DNA of 64,000 nt from Marinobacter sp. SS13-12 (GCF_030227115.1 NZ_JASSUA010000004.1:124001-188000), one strand, 5' to 3'; positions 30,266 to 41,199 are shown, counted from the stretch's first letter. Made by a program: numbers and translations. The notes: generated by a model from the letters alone, not told the origin.

Positions 30266-31819
30266 TCAGGAACGCAGGTACTGCTCCAGGAAATCGCCAA
30301 AGGGCTGGTTATCACCTTGCTCCATGGCAGCCTGTTCCGAAAGAGACTCCTTGCTCATTTGCTCGAACGCCGCCATCACTTCATCCGGCAGGCCTTCGTC
30401 CCGCAACGTCTGCTGGTGGCGCCTGGACACCTCCAGCCCCCACTCGCGGTGCCCCATACCGGAACTTTCCATGGCTTCCAGCACCCTTGCCGAGGGAACC
30501 CGAAGCGGATCCTCCAACTTGGCTCTCTGGTCACCCAGGGCGCGGCGGTAGGTTTGGTCACCATTCCAGCCGTCCAACTGTTCCGCCAGCAGCGCCAGTC
30601 GGTCCAGCAAAGCCCTGGCCGCATCATCGACAGCGACCGGCTCACCGGCACGACACAGGGTAAGTTTCGGGTCCCTGCCCCTGGCCACCACATCCTGGTA
30701 GTTGTCGTCCAGCCGGTCACACTCGTCATCGTCAATGCGCGGGCTGTCGGACAGCAGGCAATCCAGCAGGAACAGATCGAGGAAATCGACCTGGCTTTCG
30801 TTGACCCCGACCGGGGAGAACGGGTCGAGATCCAGGCAACGCACCTCAATGTATTCCACGCCACGGGATTCCAGGGCCTGAATCGGCTTCTCCTCGCGCT
30901 CGGTGGTACGTTTGGGGCGTACGGCACTGTAGTACTCATTCTCGATCTGCAGCACGCTGGTGTTGATCTGGATAAACTCGCCATCACGCCGGATGCCGAT
31001 CTCTTCATAGGGCGGCCACGGCGTGTGAATCGCCCGGTAAAGGGTGTCCGTGTAGGTCTTCAGTTCGTTGAAACAGATATTCAGCGAGGCCTGGGCATTA
31101 TTGTGATAGCCCAGATCTCCCATGCGCAGGGATGTGGCGTCCCGGCGGTACCAGGTGTCGTCTCGGAAACGGGCAAGGTCGTGACGCACCCCCTTCACAA
31201 AGCTGGCATCCAGTGCCGGCGACGCCCCGAACAGTAACATCAGCAGCCAGCTGCGGCGGCGGAAGTTGCGAATCAGCCAGAAGTACTGGTCCGATTTGAA
31301 ATCCTGAAGGCTTTGCTGGTTGCCAACCGCCTGCTGCCACAGGTTCCAGAAGCTGTCCGGCAGGGACAGATTGTAATGGGCACCGGCAATGCTCTGCATC
31401 ATGCGGCCATAACGCACTGCCAGGCCCTGACGGTAAACGTGCTTGAGGCGCCCGATGTTGGAGGTACCGTACTCGGCAATGGGAATACTTGCGTCGCCAT
31501 CCAGCTCACAAGGCATGCTGGCAGACCAGAACACCTCATCACCCAGATTATGCTGAACGAACCGGTGTATGTCCCGCAGGGAGTCAAGCATGCCCCGGGT
31601 GGTGTCGAACACTGGCGTGATCAGTTCCAGCAGAGCCTCGGAGTAGTCCGTGGTGACCCGTGGATGGGTCAGCGCGGAGCCGAGGGAGCGTGGATGCGGA
31701 GTCTGAGCAATAAAGCCGTTGCGATCGACCCGCAGGCCTTCTTTTTCCACGCCCTTCCTGAACCCTGTCCACTGACTGGCAGTGAACTGCTGAAAAAGCT
31801 GATGGCGGGATTCACCCAT
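30266..31819 (-). CDS. gshA: Glutamate-cysteine ligase
   Basis: Makes gamma-glutamylcysteine, the first step of glutathione synthesis. The 517 residues match the proteobacterial type. The ATP/metal-binding start FRKGVEKEGLRVDR, then TTDYSEALLELITPV, and the central VEYIEVRCLDLDPFSPVG are diagnostic. It starts with ATG at 31819. It is on the same strand as tex and rmf, but spacing of 68 and 127 bases suggests separate units. Confidence 0.97.
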   Translation of the reverse strand: MGESRHQLFQQFTASQWTGFRKGVEKEGLRVDRNGFIAQTPHPRSLGSALTHPRVTTDYSEALLELITPVFDTTRGMLDSLRDIHRFVQHNLGDEVFWSASMPCELDGDASIPIAEYGTSNIGRLKHVYRQGLAVRYGRMMQSIAGAHYNLSLPDSFWNLWQQAVGNQQSLQDFKSDQYFWLIRNFRRRSWLLMLLFGASPALDASFVKGVRHDLARFRDDTWYRRDATSLRMGDLGYHNNAQASLNICFNELKTYTDTLYRAIHTPWPPYEEIGIRRDGEFIQINTSVLQIENEYYSAVRPKRTTEREEKPIQALESRGVEYIEVRCLDLDPFSPVGVNESQVDFLDLFLLDCLLSDSPRIDDDECDRLDDNYQDVVARGRDPKLTLCRAGEPVAVDDAARALLDRLALLAEQLDGWNGDQTYRRALGDQRAKLEDPLRVPSARVLEAMESSGMGHREWGLEVSRRHQQTLRDEGLPDEVMAAFEQMSKESLSEQAAMEQGDNQPFGDFLEQYLRS

Positions 31820-31887
31820 GAATGACTCCTGCTGGGATCACGGCCGGGATCACCGGCCGTCATCAGAATAATGTGTAACGGCGCGGG

Positions 31888-34230
31888 TTAACGGCCGTCT
31901 TTACGGGCAGATGCCAGCGCCTGTGCCAGTGCTCCGGCCATGGCACCCTTCTGCGGGCTTTCCGCGCCCTTCTGGCGATCGTTCCTGGCGGAAGGCTTGC
32001 CACTGCCATCCCTGCGGTTACCACCGGAACCGGCACGATGGTCGGCTTTCTCACCAGGCTGGTCATCCATACGCATGGAAAGCGCAATCCGCTTTCTCGG
32101 GATGTCCACGTCCATCACCTTGACCTTGACGATATCCCCCGCCTTGACCACCTCCCTCGGGTCTTTGACAAAGGTATTGGACAGGGCGGAAATATGCACA
32201 AGTCCGTCCTGGTGAACGCCGATATCCACGAACGCCCCGAAGTTGGTGACGTTGGTGACAGACCCTTCCAGCACCATGCCCGGTTTCAGGTCGTTCAGCG
32301 TTTCCACTCCTTCCTCAAAGCTGGCAAAGCGGAATTCCGGGCGCGGGTCCCGACCCGGCTTTTCCAGTTCCGTAATAATATCCTTTATGGTGGGCAGACC
32401 AAACTGCTCGGTGACGTAATCCTGCGGTTTCAGTGACCGCAGGAAGGCAGCATCGCCAATAATGCCCTCAACCTTGCGGTTGTTCTTGCGGGCAATGGCC
32501 TCAACCACGCCATAGGCCTCCGGGTGAACCGACGAACGGTCCAGCGGGTTGTCGCCACTGACAATGCGCAGGAAGCCGGCCGCCTGCTCGAAGGTACGGT
32601 CCCCCAGCCGCGACACTTTAAGCAACTGCTTGCGATCACGGAATACGCCATTCTGGTTACGGAAATCGACGATGTTCTGGGCAATGCTCTGATTCAGGCC
32701 CGACACCCGTGCCAGCAGCGGAATGGAGGCCGTATTCAGGTCCACGCCAACACCGTTAACACAGTCTTCCACCACCGCATCCAGGCTGCGGGCCAGCTGC
32801 ACCTGTGAGACATCGTGCTGGTACTGCCCGACACCGATGGACTTGGGTTCGATCTTGACCATTTCCGCCAGCGGGTCCTGCAGGCGGCGGGCAATCGACA
32901 CCGCGCCACGGATGGTCACATCCAGGTCCGGCAGCTCGCGGGAGGCAAACTCGGAGGCGGAATAGATGGAAGCGCCGGACTCACTGACCACAATGCGTGC
33001 CAGTTTCAGTTCCGGGTAACGCTTGCACAGGTCCGCCACCAGCTTTTCGGTCTCACGGGAAGCGGTGCCGTTGCCGATGGCAACAAGTTCAATGCGGTAC
33101 TCGCGACACCATTTGGCCAGTTGCTCAATGGACTGGTCCCACTGGTTGCGCGGCGCATGGGGGAAAATGCCACCATGCCCCACCACCTGGCCGGTACCAT
33201 CGATAATGGCGACTTTCACGCCGGTGCGCAGGCCAGGGTCCAGCCCCAGGGTCGGGCGCTGGCCGGCGGGCGCCAACAGCAACAGGTCCTTGAGATTGGC
33301 GGCAAACACGTTGATAGCTTCGGTTTCCGCCGCTTCCCGCACCTGGGCCATCAGGTCGGTTTCAATCTGGGTAGACAGCTTTACCCGCCAGGTCCAGCGC
33401 ACCACTTCCGACAGCCAGCGGTCGGCAGCGCGGCCGTTGTCTCGAACGCGCCAGCGAGCGGCAATCCGCTGCTCAGCGGGATGCGGCTGTCGGCGGTCGT
33501 CTTCGGCATCGCCCACCACAATGGAATAGGTCAGCACCCCTTCGTTGCGGCCGCGAAGGATGGCCAGGGCACGATGGGAAGGCACTTTTTTCAGTGGCTC
33601 GACATGGTCGAAGTAGTCGCGGAACTTGGCGCCCTCGTTCTCCTTGCCGGCCACCACGGTGACCTTGAGCTGGCCCTGCTGCCAGATGAAATCACGCAGC
33701 TCACCCAGCAGCTCCGCGTCCTCGGCAAACCGTTCCATGAGGATATAACGGGCGCCATCGAGAGCGGCCTTGGCGTCGGTGATACCGGCTTCTTCGTTCA
33801 GGTAGCCTTCCGCTGTCTGCTCGGGCTCCAGGGTGGGATCGTCATAAAGCGCATCCGCCAGGGGCTCCAACCCTGCCTCACGGGCAATCTGGGCCTTGGT
33901 ACGACGCTTCGGTTTGTAGGGAAGATAAAGGTCTTCCAGGCGGTTCTTGGTATCCGCCGCATCGATGCTGGCACGCAGCTCATCGGTCAGCTTGCCCTGC
34001 TCCTCAATGCTATTGAGGATGGTGGAGCGGCGGTCATCCAGTTCCCGCAGATAGCGCAGGCGTTCTTCCAGGTTGCGCAACTGGCTGTCGTCCAGCGAAC
34101 CGGTGACTTCCTTGCGGTAGCGGGCAATAAAGGGGACGGTGGCGCCACCGTCCAGCATTTCCACGGTGGCATTAACCTGCTGTTCACGAACACCCAGTTC
34201 GTCAGCAATGCGCCTGATGATACTGTTCAT
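31888..34230 (-). CDS. tex: Transcription accessory protein Tex (S1 RNA-binding)
   Basis: A 780-residue nucleic-acid-binding protein. The N-terminal helical domain has [13 protein letters not shown]; the YqgF-like RNase H fold carries [17 protein letters not shown]; helix-hairpin-helix segments follow ([29 protein letters not shown]); and the S1 domain (about 655-725) has [19 protein letters not shown]. The last 50 residues are basic, Gly/Lys/Arg-rich and poorly conserved. It starts with ATG at 34230. Tex is linked to transcription and stress tolerance in several bacteria; its exact role is unsettled. Confidence 0.97.
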   Translation of the reverse strand: MNSIIRRIADELGVREQQVNATVEMLDGGATVPFIARYRKEVTGSLDDSQLRNLEERLRYLRELDDRRSTILNSIEEQGKLTDELRASIDAADTKNRLEDLYLPYKPKRRTKAQIAREAGLEPLADALYDDPTLEPEQTAEGYLNEEAGITDAKAALDGARYILMERFAEDAELLGELRDFIWQQGQLKVTVVAGKENEGAKFRDYFDHVEPLKKVPSHRALAILRGRNEGVLTYSIVVGDAEDDRRQPHPAEQRIAARWRVRDNGRAADRWLSEVVRWTWRVKLSTQIETDLMAQVREAAETEAINVFAANLKDLLLLAPAGQRPTLGLDPGLRTGVKVAIIDGTGQVVGHGGIFPHAPRNQWDQSIEQLAKWCREYRIELVAIGNGTASRETEKLVADLCKRYPELKLARIVVSESGASIYSASEFASRELPDLDVTIRGAVSIARRLQDPLAEMVKIEPKSIGVGQYQHDVSQVQLARSLDAVVEDCVNGVGVDLNTASIPLLARVSGLNQSIAQNIVDFRNQNGVFRDRKQLLKVSRLGDRTFEQAAGFLRIVSGDNPLDRSSVHPEAYGVVEAIARKNNRKVEGIIGDAAFLRSLKPQDYVTEQFGLPTIKDIITELEKPGRDPRPEFRFASFEEGVETLNDLKPGMVLEGSVTNVTNFGAFVDIGVHQDGLVHISALSNTFVKDPREVVKAGDIVKVKVMDVDIPRKRIALSMRMDDQPGEKADHRAGSGGNRRDGSGKPSARNDRQKGAESPQKGAMAGALAQALASARKDGR

Positions 34231-34277
34231 GCAACCTCATCTGATGCTTACGAGTCAAAGCGCAAAGGTACAGCGGC

Positions 34278-36014
34278 TTATTGCTGCAGGCAAGCAGAGC
34301 GGCTCCGGTTGTCCAGGAATTGAACAAGATCATTCCAGGGCATGGGGCGGGCGTAGTAGTAACCCTGGATTTCATCACAGTGGTGCTGACGCAGGAATTC
34401 CAGTTGTCCTTCGGTTTCCACGCCCTCTGCGACCACACTGATCTGCAGGCTGTGGGCCAGGCTGATGATGGCGCGAATAATGTGTTCGGCATCCGCCGAA
34501 TGTCCCAGCTCCTGTACGAAGGACTTGTCGATTTTGACCAGAGAGATGGGCAGATGCTGGAGATTGCTGAGGGAGGAGAAACCGGTACCGAAGTCATCAA
34601 GGGCAAAGCTGATACCCAACTGGTTGAGCTCCCGAAGGCAACGCTGGGCGTATTCCGGGTCATGCATCATGGCGCTTTCGGTGAGTTCCAGTTCCAGCAG
34701 GCTGGTATCCACATTGGCATTGAAGATAATGCGGAAAATGGTTTCCGTCATCTTGCGGTCATGAAACTGGCGGAACGAGAGATTGACGGCAAATACCAGC
34801 CCGGGATGCCCCAGCTCGGAAGATTCCTGCAGGCGCTTGCAGGCCTGCTCGATTACCCAGTAGCCAATGGGTACGATCAACCCGCTACGCTCCGCCACCG
34901 GAATAAACTCATCCGGGCCCACCAGCCCCCGCTCCGGATGATTCCACCGCAACAGGCATTCCACACCGCGAACTTCCTCGGACGCCAGGTCAATCCGCGG
35001 CTGATAGTAGACTTCCAGTTCGTTGCCCCGCAGGGCATTGCGGAGATCCGCCTCCAGGCGTAACTGGTAGCCTGCCGTAATGTGCAACTGGCGATCGTAA
35101 AAACGGTAGCTGGTGCCGGGATCGCGTTTGGCCTCGAACATGGCGCGGTTGGCCCGGCGCATCAGGTTCTCCGGGCTTTCGCCGGCCTCGGGATAGGTGG
35201 CAACCCCAAGGCTGGCGCTGACCACCACGTTCTGGCCATCGATGCTCAGTGGCTCACCGATCGCGTTCACGATCTTGCGGATAATCTGGGTGATATCCAG
35301 TGAGTCTTCCACTTTCTCGACAATGATCGCGAACTCATCGCCACCAATACGCATCAGCGAATCCATGCGCCGCAGGTTCAGCCGCAGGCGCTCCGCCAGT
35401 TTGAGCATGATCTGGTCGCTTTTCTGGTAGCCGAAGGATTCATTGAAACTGCGAAAATCGTCGAGGTTGATGTGCAGCAGGGCGAGCCGCTGACTGGCGC
35501 GCTCTGCCCGCAACAAGGCCTGCTGCAGGCGGTCGAAAAACAGATCGCGATTGATAAATCCGCTGGCGACTTCTCTGCCCAACTGGCCATGGGAGTACTC
35601 GGCCAACTGTTCCCGGTACCAGAGGCACCGAACTGCCCGGCAAAGGCCCCACCGATCGAGCCCCTGGCGACACAGGTAATCCGCGGCACCATTGGAATAC
35701 AGGCCTGGCGCCCGCTCTGCGGCCGGCTCCGCACTCATGGCCAGCACCGGCTTTTCATTACTGGACGCAGACAGGTATTGCAGGAAAGCATCTTCGGAAC
35801 CACCATGAAACACGCAGTCCCAGAGGATGACATCAAAGTGGGTGTTGTGAATCAGGTCGTCGCAGTCAATCAGATCCGGACACCAGGTCAGATCAGGCTC
35901 CAATTCCCTGTCTTCTGCCAGCATGGCCCCCAGCCACAAAAAATCCGAGTACTCGGGTGTCAGTACCAACAGGCGCACATGGCCGGAATTAAACGATTTT
36001 ACTGCCAGGGTCAT
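34278..36014 (-). CDS. Receiver-like GGDEF-EAL bifunctional c-di-GMP enzyme
   Basis: A 578-residue cytoplasmic protein. The N-terminal 130 residues look like a divergent receiver domain with DVILWD at the phosphate site. The diguanylate cyclase domain has intact GGDEF (224-228) and an RxxD inhibitory site five residues before it. The EAL domain reads ECL (352-354), but the catalytic Glu and DDFG (473-476), KIDKSFV and EGVET are kept, so both activities are plausible. The frame begins at TTG codons; I chose ATG 36014. It is divergent from rep. Confidence 0.9.
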   Translation of the reverse strand: MTLAVKSFNSGHVRLLVLTPEYSDFLWLGAMLAEDRELEPDLTWCPDLIDCDDLIHNTHFDVILWDCVFHGGSEDAFLQYLSASSNEKPVLAMSAEPAAERAPGLYSNGAADYLCRQGLDRWGLCRAVRCLWYREQLAEYSHGQLGREVASGFINRDLFFDRLQQALLRAERASQRLALLHINLDDFRSFNESFGYQKSDQIMLKLAERLRLNLRRMDSLMRIGGDEFAIIVEKVEDSLDITQIIRKIVNAIGEPLSIDGQNVVVSASLGVATYPEAGESPENLMRRANRAMFEAKRDPGTSYRFYDRQLHITAGYQLRLEADLRNALRGNELEVYYQPRIDLASEEVRGVECLLRWNHPERGLVGPDEFIPVAERSGLIVPIGYWVIEQACKRLQESSELGHPGLVFAVNLSFRQFHDRKMTETIFRIIFNANVDTSLLELELTESAMMHDPEYAQRCLRELNQLGISFALDDFGTGFSSLSNLQHLPISLVKIDKSFVQELGHSADAEHIIRAIISLAHSLQISVVAEGVETEGQLEFLRQHHCDEIQGYYYARPMPWNDLVQFLDNRSRSACLQQ

Positions 36015-36163
36015 CAACAAGCGTCCCGTTGCTGGTGAGCAAACATCTCCGTTTCCTCAAGAATAGCTGATAGATCCTCAAGGTACAGGAAGTCTGGCTG
36101 GTGTAGAATAACCGCTTCCCGAGTTAACCCCTCAAATTCCGATTTGGCGCCCATATTGTGAAC

Positions 36164-38176
36164 ATGCTCAACCCCCGACAGAGTGAAGCCGTCCGGTACG
36201 CGGATGGCCCCATGTTGGTACTGGCCGGTGCCGGCAGCGGCAAAACCAGCGTGATTACCCGCAAGGTTGCGTACCTGATCGAGCACCTGGGCATTCCCGG
36301 GCGACACATTGCCGCAGTCACCTTTACCAACAAGGCCGCCCGGGAAATGAAAGAACGGGTCGGGCGGCTGGTGGATCGCAAGCTGACCCGGGGGCTGATT
36401 GTGTCCACCTTTCACAACCTGGGGCTCAACATGATCCGGGAGGAGCACGAGCACCTGGGCTATCATCCCGGTTTTTCCATTTTTGACGCGGAAGACGCCA
36501 AGGCACTGCTGCAGGATCTGATGATGCGGGAGGCCAGTGCGGATGCCGGCGATGAACTGTCCGACGTGCAGATGACCATCTCGTCGTGGAAAAACGCCAT
36601 GCGCAGCCCCCAGGACGCCTGGAGCCGGGCCGCGGATGAGCGGGAGCAACGCATTGCCATTATCTACCGGTATTACAACGAATACCTGAAGGCCTACAAC
36701 GCCGTTGATTTCGATGACCTTATCCTGCTGCCGGTGCAACTGTTTCGCGACAATCCGGAGGTGCTGCAGAAATGGCGCCGGAAGATCCGCTACATGCTGG
36801 TGGATGAATACCAGGATACCAACCTCTGCCAGTATGAAATGGTGAAGCTGTTGGTAGCAGAGCGCGCTGCCTTCACCGTGGTAGGCGATGACGACCAGTC
36901 CATCTACGCCTGGCGCGGCGCCAGGCCGGAGAACCTGGCGCAACTGAAGGAAGACTTCCCGAGCCTGAAGATCGTCAAGCTGGAGCAGAACTACCGCTCC
37001 ACCGCCCGCATCCTGCGTTGCGCCAACACGGTCATCGCCAACAATCCCCACGTGTTCGAGAAAGCCCTGTGGAGCGACCACACCATCGGGGATGAATTGC
37101 GCATCGTCCGTTGCCGCAACGAAGATGCGGAAGCCGAGCGTGTGGCCACGGAAATCCTCGACCAGAAGCTCAAGAAAGGCCAGGCCTTCCGGGATTTCGC
37201 CGTGCTTTACCGGGGCAATCATCAGGCACGCCTGCTGGAGATGAAGCTGCAGGCCTACCAGATTCCCTACCGCATCTCCGGCGGCCAGTCGTTTTTCTCC
37301 AAGAACGAGATCAAGGACGCCATGTCCTACCTGCGCCTGCTGGTGAACCCGGATGACAACGCCGCCTTCCTGCGGGTGGTCAACGTACCACGCCGGGAGA
37401 TCGGCCCCCGCACCCTGGAGCAGCTCAGCCATTACGCCCGCTCCCGCGATGTCAGCCTGTTCCGCGCCCTGGGCGATATGGGTGCTGAAACCCATGTCAC
37501 GGAAAAGGGGCTCGACCGCCTGCGCCGCTTTGCCCACTGGGTAGACAACACCTGTGCGCGCCTGCTTAGCGAAGACCCGATTCCCGTGATCAAGCAGCTG
37601 TTTACCGACATTGAATACGAGGAATGGCTACACCTGCATTCCGGCTCACCGAAACAGGCGGAGCGGCGGATGGAGAACATCTGGTACCTGGTGGAATCCA
37701 TCAAGCGCATGCTGGACGATGGCAAGGGCACGGCCGACGAGATGGGCATCGAGGATGCCATCAGCCGGCTGATCCTGCGGGACATGATGGAACAGCAGGA
37801 AGAGGAAGATGACAGCGACAAGGTTCAGTTGCTGACCCTGCACGCCTCCAAAGGCCTGGAATTTCCCCATGTGTTCATCCTGGGCCTGGAAGAAGAAATC
37901 CTGCCCCACCGCTCCAGCATCGAGGAAGGCAATATCGAGGAAGAGCGGCGGCTGATGTACGTAGGCATCACCCGGGCCCGGGAAACCCTCACCCTCACCT
38001 ACGCCGCCCAGCGCAAACAATACGGCGAAAAACTGGAAACCATCCCCAGCCGCTTCCTGGATGAGCTGCCGGAAGACGACCTGCGCTGGGAGGGTACCGG
38101 TGATCTTGATGTGGAAGCCAACCAGAAGAAGGGCAAGGCCACGCTGAGCGCACTTCTTGGCGACCTCGGAACATGA
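36164..38176 (+). CDS. rep: ATP-dependent DNA helicase Rep
   Basis: A UvrD/Rep superfamily 1A 3'-5' helicase that helps replication forks pass obstacles. The 670 residues match Rep. Motif I is AGAGSGKTSVITRK, the FTNKAAREMKERV block follows, motif II is DEYQDTN, motif III GDDDQSIYAWRGA, and motif VI VGITRARETLTL. I chose ATG 36164 (MLNPRQ); a GTG two codons upstream is possible and neither has a clear ribosome-binding site. The final residues look like a short flexible tail. Confidence 0.96.
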   Translation: MLNPRQSEAVRYADGPMLVLAGAGSGKTSVITRKVAYLIEHLGIPGRHIAAVTFTNKAAREMKERVGRLVDRKLTRGLIVSTFHNLGLNMIREEHEHLGYHPGFSIFDAEDAKALLQDLMMREASADAGDELSDVQMTISSWKNAMRSPQDAWSRAADEREQRIAIIYRYYNEYLKAYNAVDFDDLILLPVQLFRDNPEVLQKWRRKIRYMLVDEYQDTNLCQYEMVKLLVAERAAFTVVGDDDQSIYAWRGARPENLAQLKEDFPSLKIVKLEQNYRSTARILRCANTVIANNPHVFEKALWSDHTIGDELRIVRCRNEDAEAERVATEILDQKLKKGQAFRDFAVLYRGNHQARLLEMKLQAYQIPYRISGGQSFFSKNEIKDAMSYLRLLVNPDDNAAFLRVVNVPRREIGPRTLEQLSHYARSRDVSLFRALGDMGAETHVTEKGLDRLRRFAHWVDNTCARLLSEDPIPVIKQLFTDIEYEEWLHLHSGSPKQAERRMENIWYLVESIKRMLDDGKGTADEMGIEDAISRLILRDMMEQQEEEDDSDKVQLLTLHASKGLEFPHVFILGLEEEILPHRSSIEEGNIEEERRLMYVGITRARETLTLTYAAQRKQYGEKLETIPSRFLDELPEDDLRWEGTGDLDVEANQKKGKATLSALLGDLGT

Positions 38177-38283
38177 ATACAATTTAATGTTTTATGCCTG
38201 CATCTCCCGACTGTTTTGTCCCGTTGTTGATTCGGGAGGCTCTGCCTCCCCGAGTCCAAAACAACAACACACGGGAGATCAAT

Positions 38284-40545
38284 ATGTCTCGAAACGAGAT
38301 AACCCATACCTGGAACCTTGCCCTGGCCGCGGGATCCGCCATCCTGCTTACCACTGCGTTACCGTCCTCAGCGGGGCTGCTATCGACACTGACCGGGAGC
38401 TCTGACACAACAGAAGCCGAGCCCACCGATGATGCCGCCTCAAAAGGTCGCTTCAGCGCACCCTTTGCGGAGCCAACCATCATTGTGGACGGCGAGGCCG
38501 TCGAAACCAGCGAAAAATGCATCACCCGGTCCGACGGCATGCTCGAGTGCAAACCCGCAGCGGGCACCATCGCCCTGCTGGAAGACGACCGCCTGCTTTA
38601 CCTGAATGCCCTGGAGGGCACGGAGAACGTAGAGCTTTCGATAGTGGCGGAGTTTGGCGAAGTCTCTGTCAACGACCAGACAAGGGTGTTGTCACTGGGC
38701 GAGAACGACACGCCAACCTGGCTGAAGCCCGACCCACTGCGCGCCGGCGCCAACCCCGACGGTAACGACAGCGAAACCCTGCTCAATGGCACCGAACTGG
38801 ATGGTGTGATCGACACCGCCGACAACACCAGCAAGAATGACGGTGCCCTGTTCTGCTCCGACGTGGTTGGCCTCGCTGACGGACGGGTTATGGCCGTTGG
38901 TGGTACCGACTATTATTCAGAACCCGGGATTGATGGCCTGCCCCTGGGCGCGGCGGAACTGGAAGGCATCAAGAATTCCCGGATCTTCGATGAGGAGACC
39001 AACACCTGGACCCAGAGTGGCGACATGAATTATGGCCGCTGGTACCCGTCTCTTGTCACGCTGGGCAACGGCGACATCTTTGTCGCCAGTGGTGTCACCA
39101 AACTGCTGAAGCCAGTGTATCCGGAAGACCCCCTCAATTCCGGCCGCAACGTGGTCCAGACGGAAACCTACGACCCCTGCGCAGGTACCTGGGCGCAAAA
39201 CCCCTCCACCGCAGATCGTTCACTGCCGCTCTATCCGCGCATGCACCTGCTGCCCAACGGCCATGTGCTCTATAACGCCGGTGGCCAGGCCTTCAACCCG
39301 TTTGGTCAGGGCTACGACCAGGCCTTGTGGAACATCGTTGCCAGCTATAACCCGGACAACCAGAGCTGGACAGACATCGGCTATGCCGGACTGCCGCTGC
39401 GGCTGGACGAAATCGGTCTTGCAGAGCTCAGCAGCACGCTGAACGTGACCAATGTTTCCCTGGAACAGAGCACATCATTACTCGGCGGCGTGCTGCAGTC
39501 CCCCACTGACCTGCTGACCGCAGCCAGTGACCTGGGGCTGGATGAAGACACCCTGAAAACTGCCATCGCCGGCGGCATGCGGGGGTCCACTTCCTCTACC
39601 ATGCTGCCACTCAAGCCTGATGAAAACGGTGACTATACAGATATTGAGTTGCTCACCGCGGGGGGCGTACCCAGTTACGCGCTGCTCACCAATCCCGGCG
39701 GCTACCTGCCCACGGACCAGAGCCGCATTGATCGTATCAGCACCAACGGTGACCAGATTGAATACGGGTCCCGTCTTACCGGCTCTCTCAATCAGCCACG
39801 CTGGTATGGCACCAACGTGGTGATGCCCGACGGCAGCGTGATGGTGTTCAGTGGCGGCAATCGCGATGGCGTAGTCGGGCCGGGCCTGGAGGGGCCAATC
39901 ATGACCGCCGAGCGGTTCGACCCGGAAACCTCAACCTGGACGGAAATGGCCGCGGCCAATCGCCCGCGCACCTACCACAATACCGCCCTGCTGATGGCAG
40001 ACGGCCGGGTCATGATCGCCGGCCATGCACCGATCAATACCGCCTACCTGTCACACATCAACCTGGAAGACTTTGGCCTGGCACCCAATGCCGGCCGTGA
40101 CCCCAGCTTCGAGATCTACACACCTCCCTATGCGATGAGGGACGACCGCCCGCAGATTACCAGCGCGCCGGAAGACCTGACGGTTGACGAGGACTTCTGG
40201 ATCCAGGTGGACCAGGCCGAGGAGATCGACAAGGTGCTGCTGATTCGCCGCACGGTGATGACGCACCTCATTGATGGTGACCAGCGCGCCATTGAGCTCC
40301 CGGTACAGGCTCGCAACGGCCGCAACCTTCGCCTGACAATGCCTGAGACCCACAATGTTGTGCCAGCAGGCAAGTACATGCTGTTTGTCAGCAAAGACAC
40401 CGCCGACGGTAGAGTGCCATCCGTTTCAGCGCCCATCACGGTGATCAATAACGCCCTGCAATGCATGGCAGAGACCCATACGGCCACCTCCGATACTTCG
40501 TCTGACGATGACGACTCATCCGGCAGCCTGTTGGGCCTGCTCTGA
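38284..40545 (+). CDS. Secreted galactose-oxidase-like copper radical oxidase
   Basis: A 753-residue exported protein with a signal peptide (about 10-31, ending near SSAG). A kelch-type propeller is suggested by repeated blade motifs (LADGRVMAVGG, LGNGDIFVASG, MPDGSVMVFSGG, MADGRVMIAG), followed by a C-terminal DUF1929/early-set domain. All copper radical residues of galactose oxidase have counterparts: Cys191 (LFCSD), Tyr254 (RWYPS), Tyr564-His565 (RTYHN) and His661 (MTHLIDGDQR). It should therefore oxidise an alcohol or aldehyde to release hydrogen peroxide; the substrate is unknown. The ATG at 38284 has GGGAG upstream. A small secreted protein follows nine bases later. Confidence 0.85.
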   Translation: MSRNEITHTWNLALAAGSAILLTTALPSSAGLLSTLTGSSDTTEAEPTDDAASKGRFSAPFAEPTIIVDGEAVETSEKCITRSDGMLECKPAAGTIALLEDDRLLYLNALEGTENVELSIVAEFGEVSVNDQTRVLSLGENDTPTWLKPDPLRAGANPDGNDSETLLNGTELDGVIDTADNTSKNDGALFCSDVVGLADGRVMAVGGTDYYSEPGIDGLPLGAAELEGIKNSRIFDEETNTWTQSGDMNYGRWYPSLVTLGNGDIFVASGVTKLLKPVYPEDPLNSGRNVVQTETYDPCAGTWAQNPSTADRSLPLYPRMHLLPNGHVLYNAGGQAFNPFGQGYDQALWNIVASYNPDNQSWTDIGYAGLPLRLDEIGLAELSSTLNVTNVSLEQSTSLLGGVLQSPTDLLTAASDLGLDEDTLKTAIAGGMRGSTSSTMLPLKPDENGDYTDIELLTAGGVPSYALLTNPGGYLPTDQSRIDRISTNGDQIEYGSRLTGSLNQPRWYGTNVVMPDGSVMVFSGGNRDGVVGPGLEGPIMTAERFDPETSTWTEMAAANRPRTYHNTALLMADGRVMIAGHAPINTAYLSHINLEDFGLAPNAGRDPSFEIYTPPYAMRDDRPQITSAPEDLTVDEDFWIQVDQAEEIDKVLLIRRTVMTHLIDGDQRAIELPVQARNGRNLRLTMPETHNVVPAGKYMLFVSKDTADGRVPSVSAPITVINNALQCMAETHTATSDTSSDDDDSSGSLLGLL

Positions 40546-40554
40546 GGCTATGAC

Positions 40555-41121
40555 ATGACAATGAGCTTCAACAACGACATGCGTTCGAAAAAGCATCTGT
40601 CCGGACTGTTGCTCTGCGTGTTGACCCTGTTAGCCTCCGGGCTGGCAGGGGCTCACGGAGCGCCAGAGGCCGAGAACATACCTTCGCAGCGGCTTACCGC
40701 CAGCATAGAACGGACGCCGCGAATTAACGGCTTCACTGCCATGATCATCGACGCCCCAAGGCCCGCCATTCTGGTGACCTACCGTGGTGAGGAAACCGCG
40801 ATGATCCAGGGAACGGAAGGAGAGCCCTTTCTCCGGTTTACCAGTCAACAGGTGATGGCGAACACTCACAGCGCGAGTTGGCACAAACTGGCTGATAATC
40901 AACCGGGGGAAGGAAGGGATCACGACATCGCACCCGGAGAAACCAACTGGGTGGAAGTGTCGGGCTCCGGCAGTTACGCCTGGCTGGACCCGCGACTGAA
41001 TGGCGAGCTGTTGCAGCACGCCGGCGACCGCACTGGCGCGGCCTGGTCTATCCCGGTGGTCAGTGCCTCCGCCGGCACCACTGCGGTCGCCGGGCGGATA
41101 ACGTCAATCCCTGTTCGATAG
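40555..41121 (+). CDS. Small secreted protein paired with the copper radical oxidase
   Basis: A 188-residue exported protein of unknown function. The signal peptide (about 14-34) ends GLAGA, so the mature N-terminus would be His-Gly, placing a histidine near the end as in CopC-type copper carriers. The body has beta-strand-like segments (AILVTYRGEETAMIQG, EGEPFLRF), and a histidine pair occurs around RDHDIAPGETNW. The nine-base spacing from the oxidase implies co-expression; a role in copper loading or stability is inferred only. Confidence 0.6.
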   Translation: MTMSFNNDMRSKKHLSGLLLCVLTLLASGLAGAHGAPEAENIPSQRLTASIERTPRINGFTAMIIDAPRPAILVTYRGEETAMIQGTEGEPFLRFTSQQVMANTHSASWHKLADNQPGEGRDHDIAPGETNWVEVSGSGSYAWLDPRLNGELLQHAGDRTGAAWSIPVVSASAGTTAVAGRITSIPVR

Positions 41122-41146
41122 TGTTATGCCGCTCACCGGACCGCAC

Positions 41147-41171
41147 AAAAAAGCCCCGCAATGCGGGGCTT
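41147..41171. terminator. Intrinsic terminator for cytochrome c5
   Basis: A 9-bp stem AAGCCCCGC/GCGGGGCTT with a three-base loop is preceded by a run of A on the plus strand, which becomes a U-tract when read leftward after the cytochrome c5 gene. It may also end the oxidase operon from the other side. Confidence 0.8.
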
Positions 41172-41199
41172 CTCGGTTCAGATGTGACGCAGCGACAGG

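Noticed and set aside
32815..34323. A 502-residue plus-strand frame opposite tex
   Set aside because: It mirrors tex codons and shows no domain; tex is clearly the real gene.
36014..37537. A 507-residue minus-strand frame opposite rep
   Set aside because: It lies inside rep, which has all helicase motifs, and has no recognisable domain.
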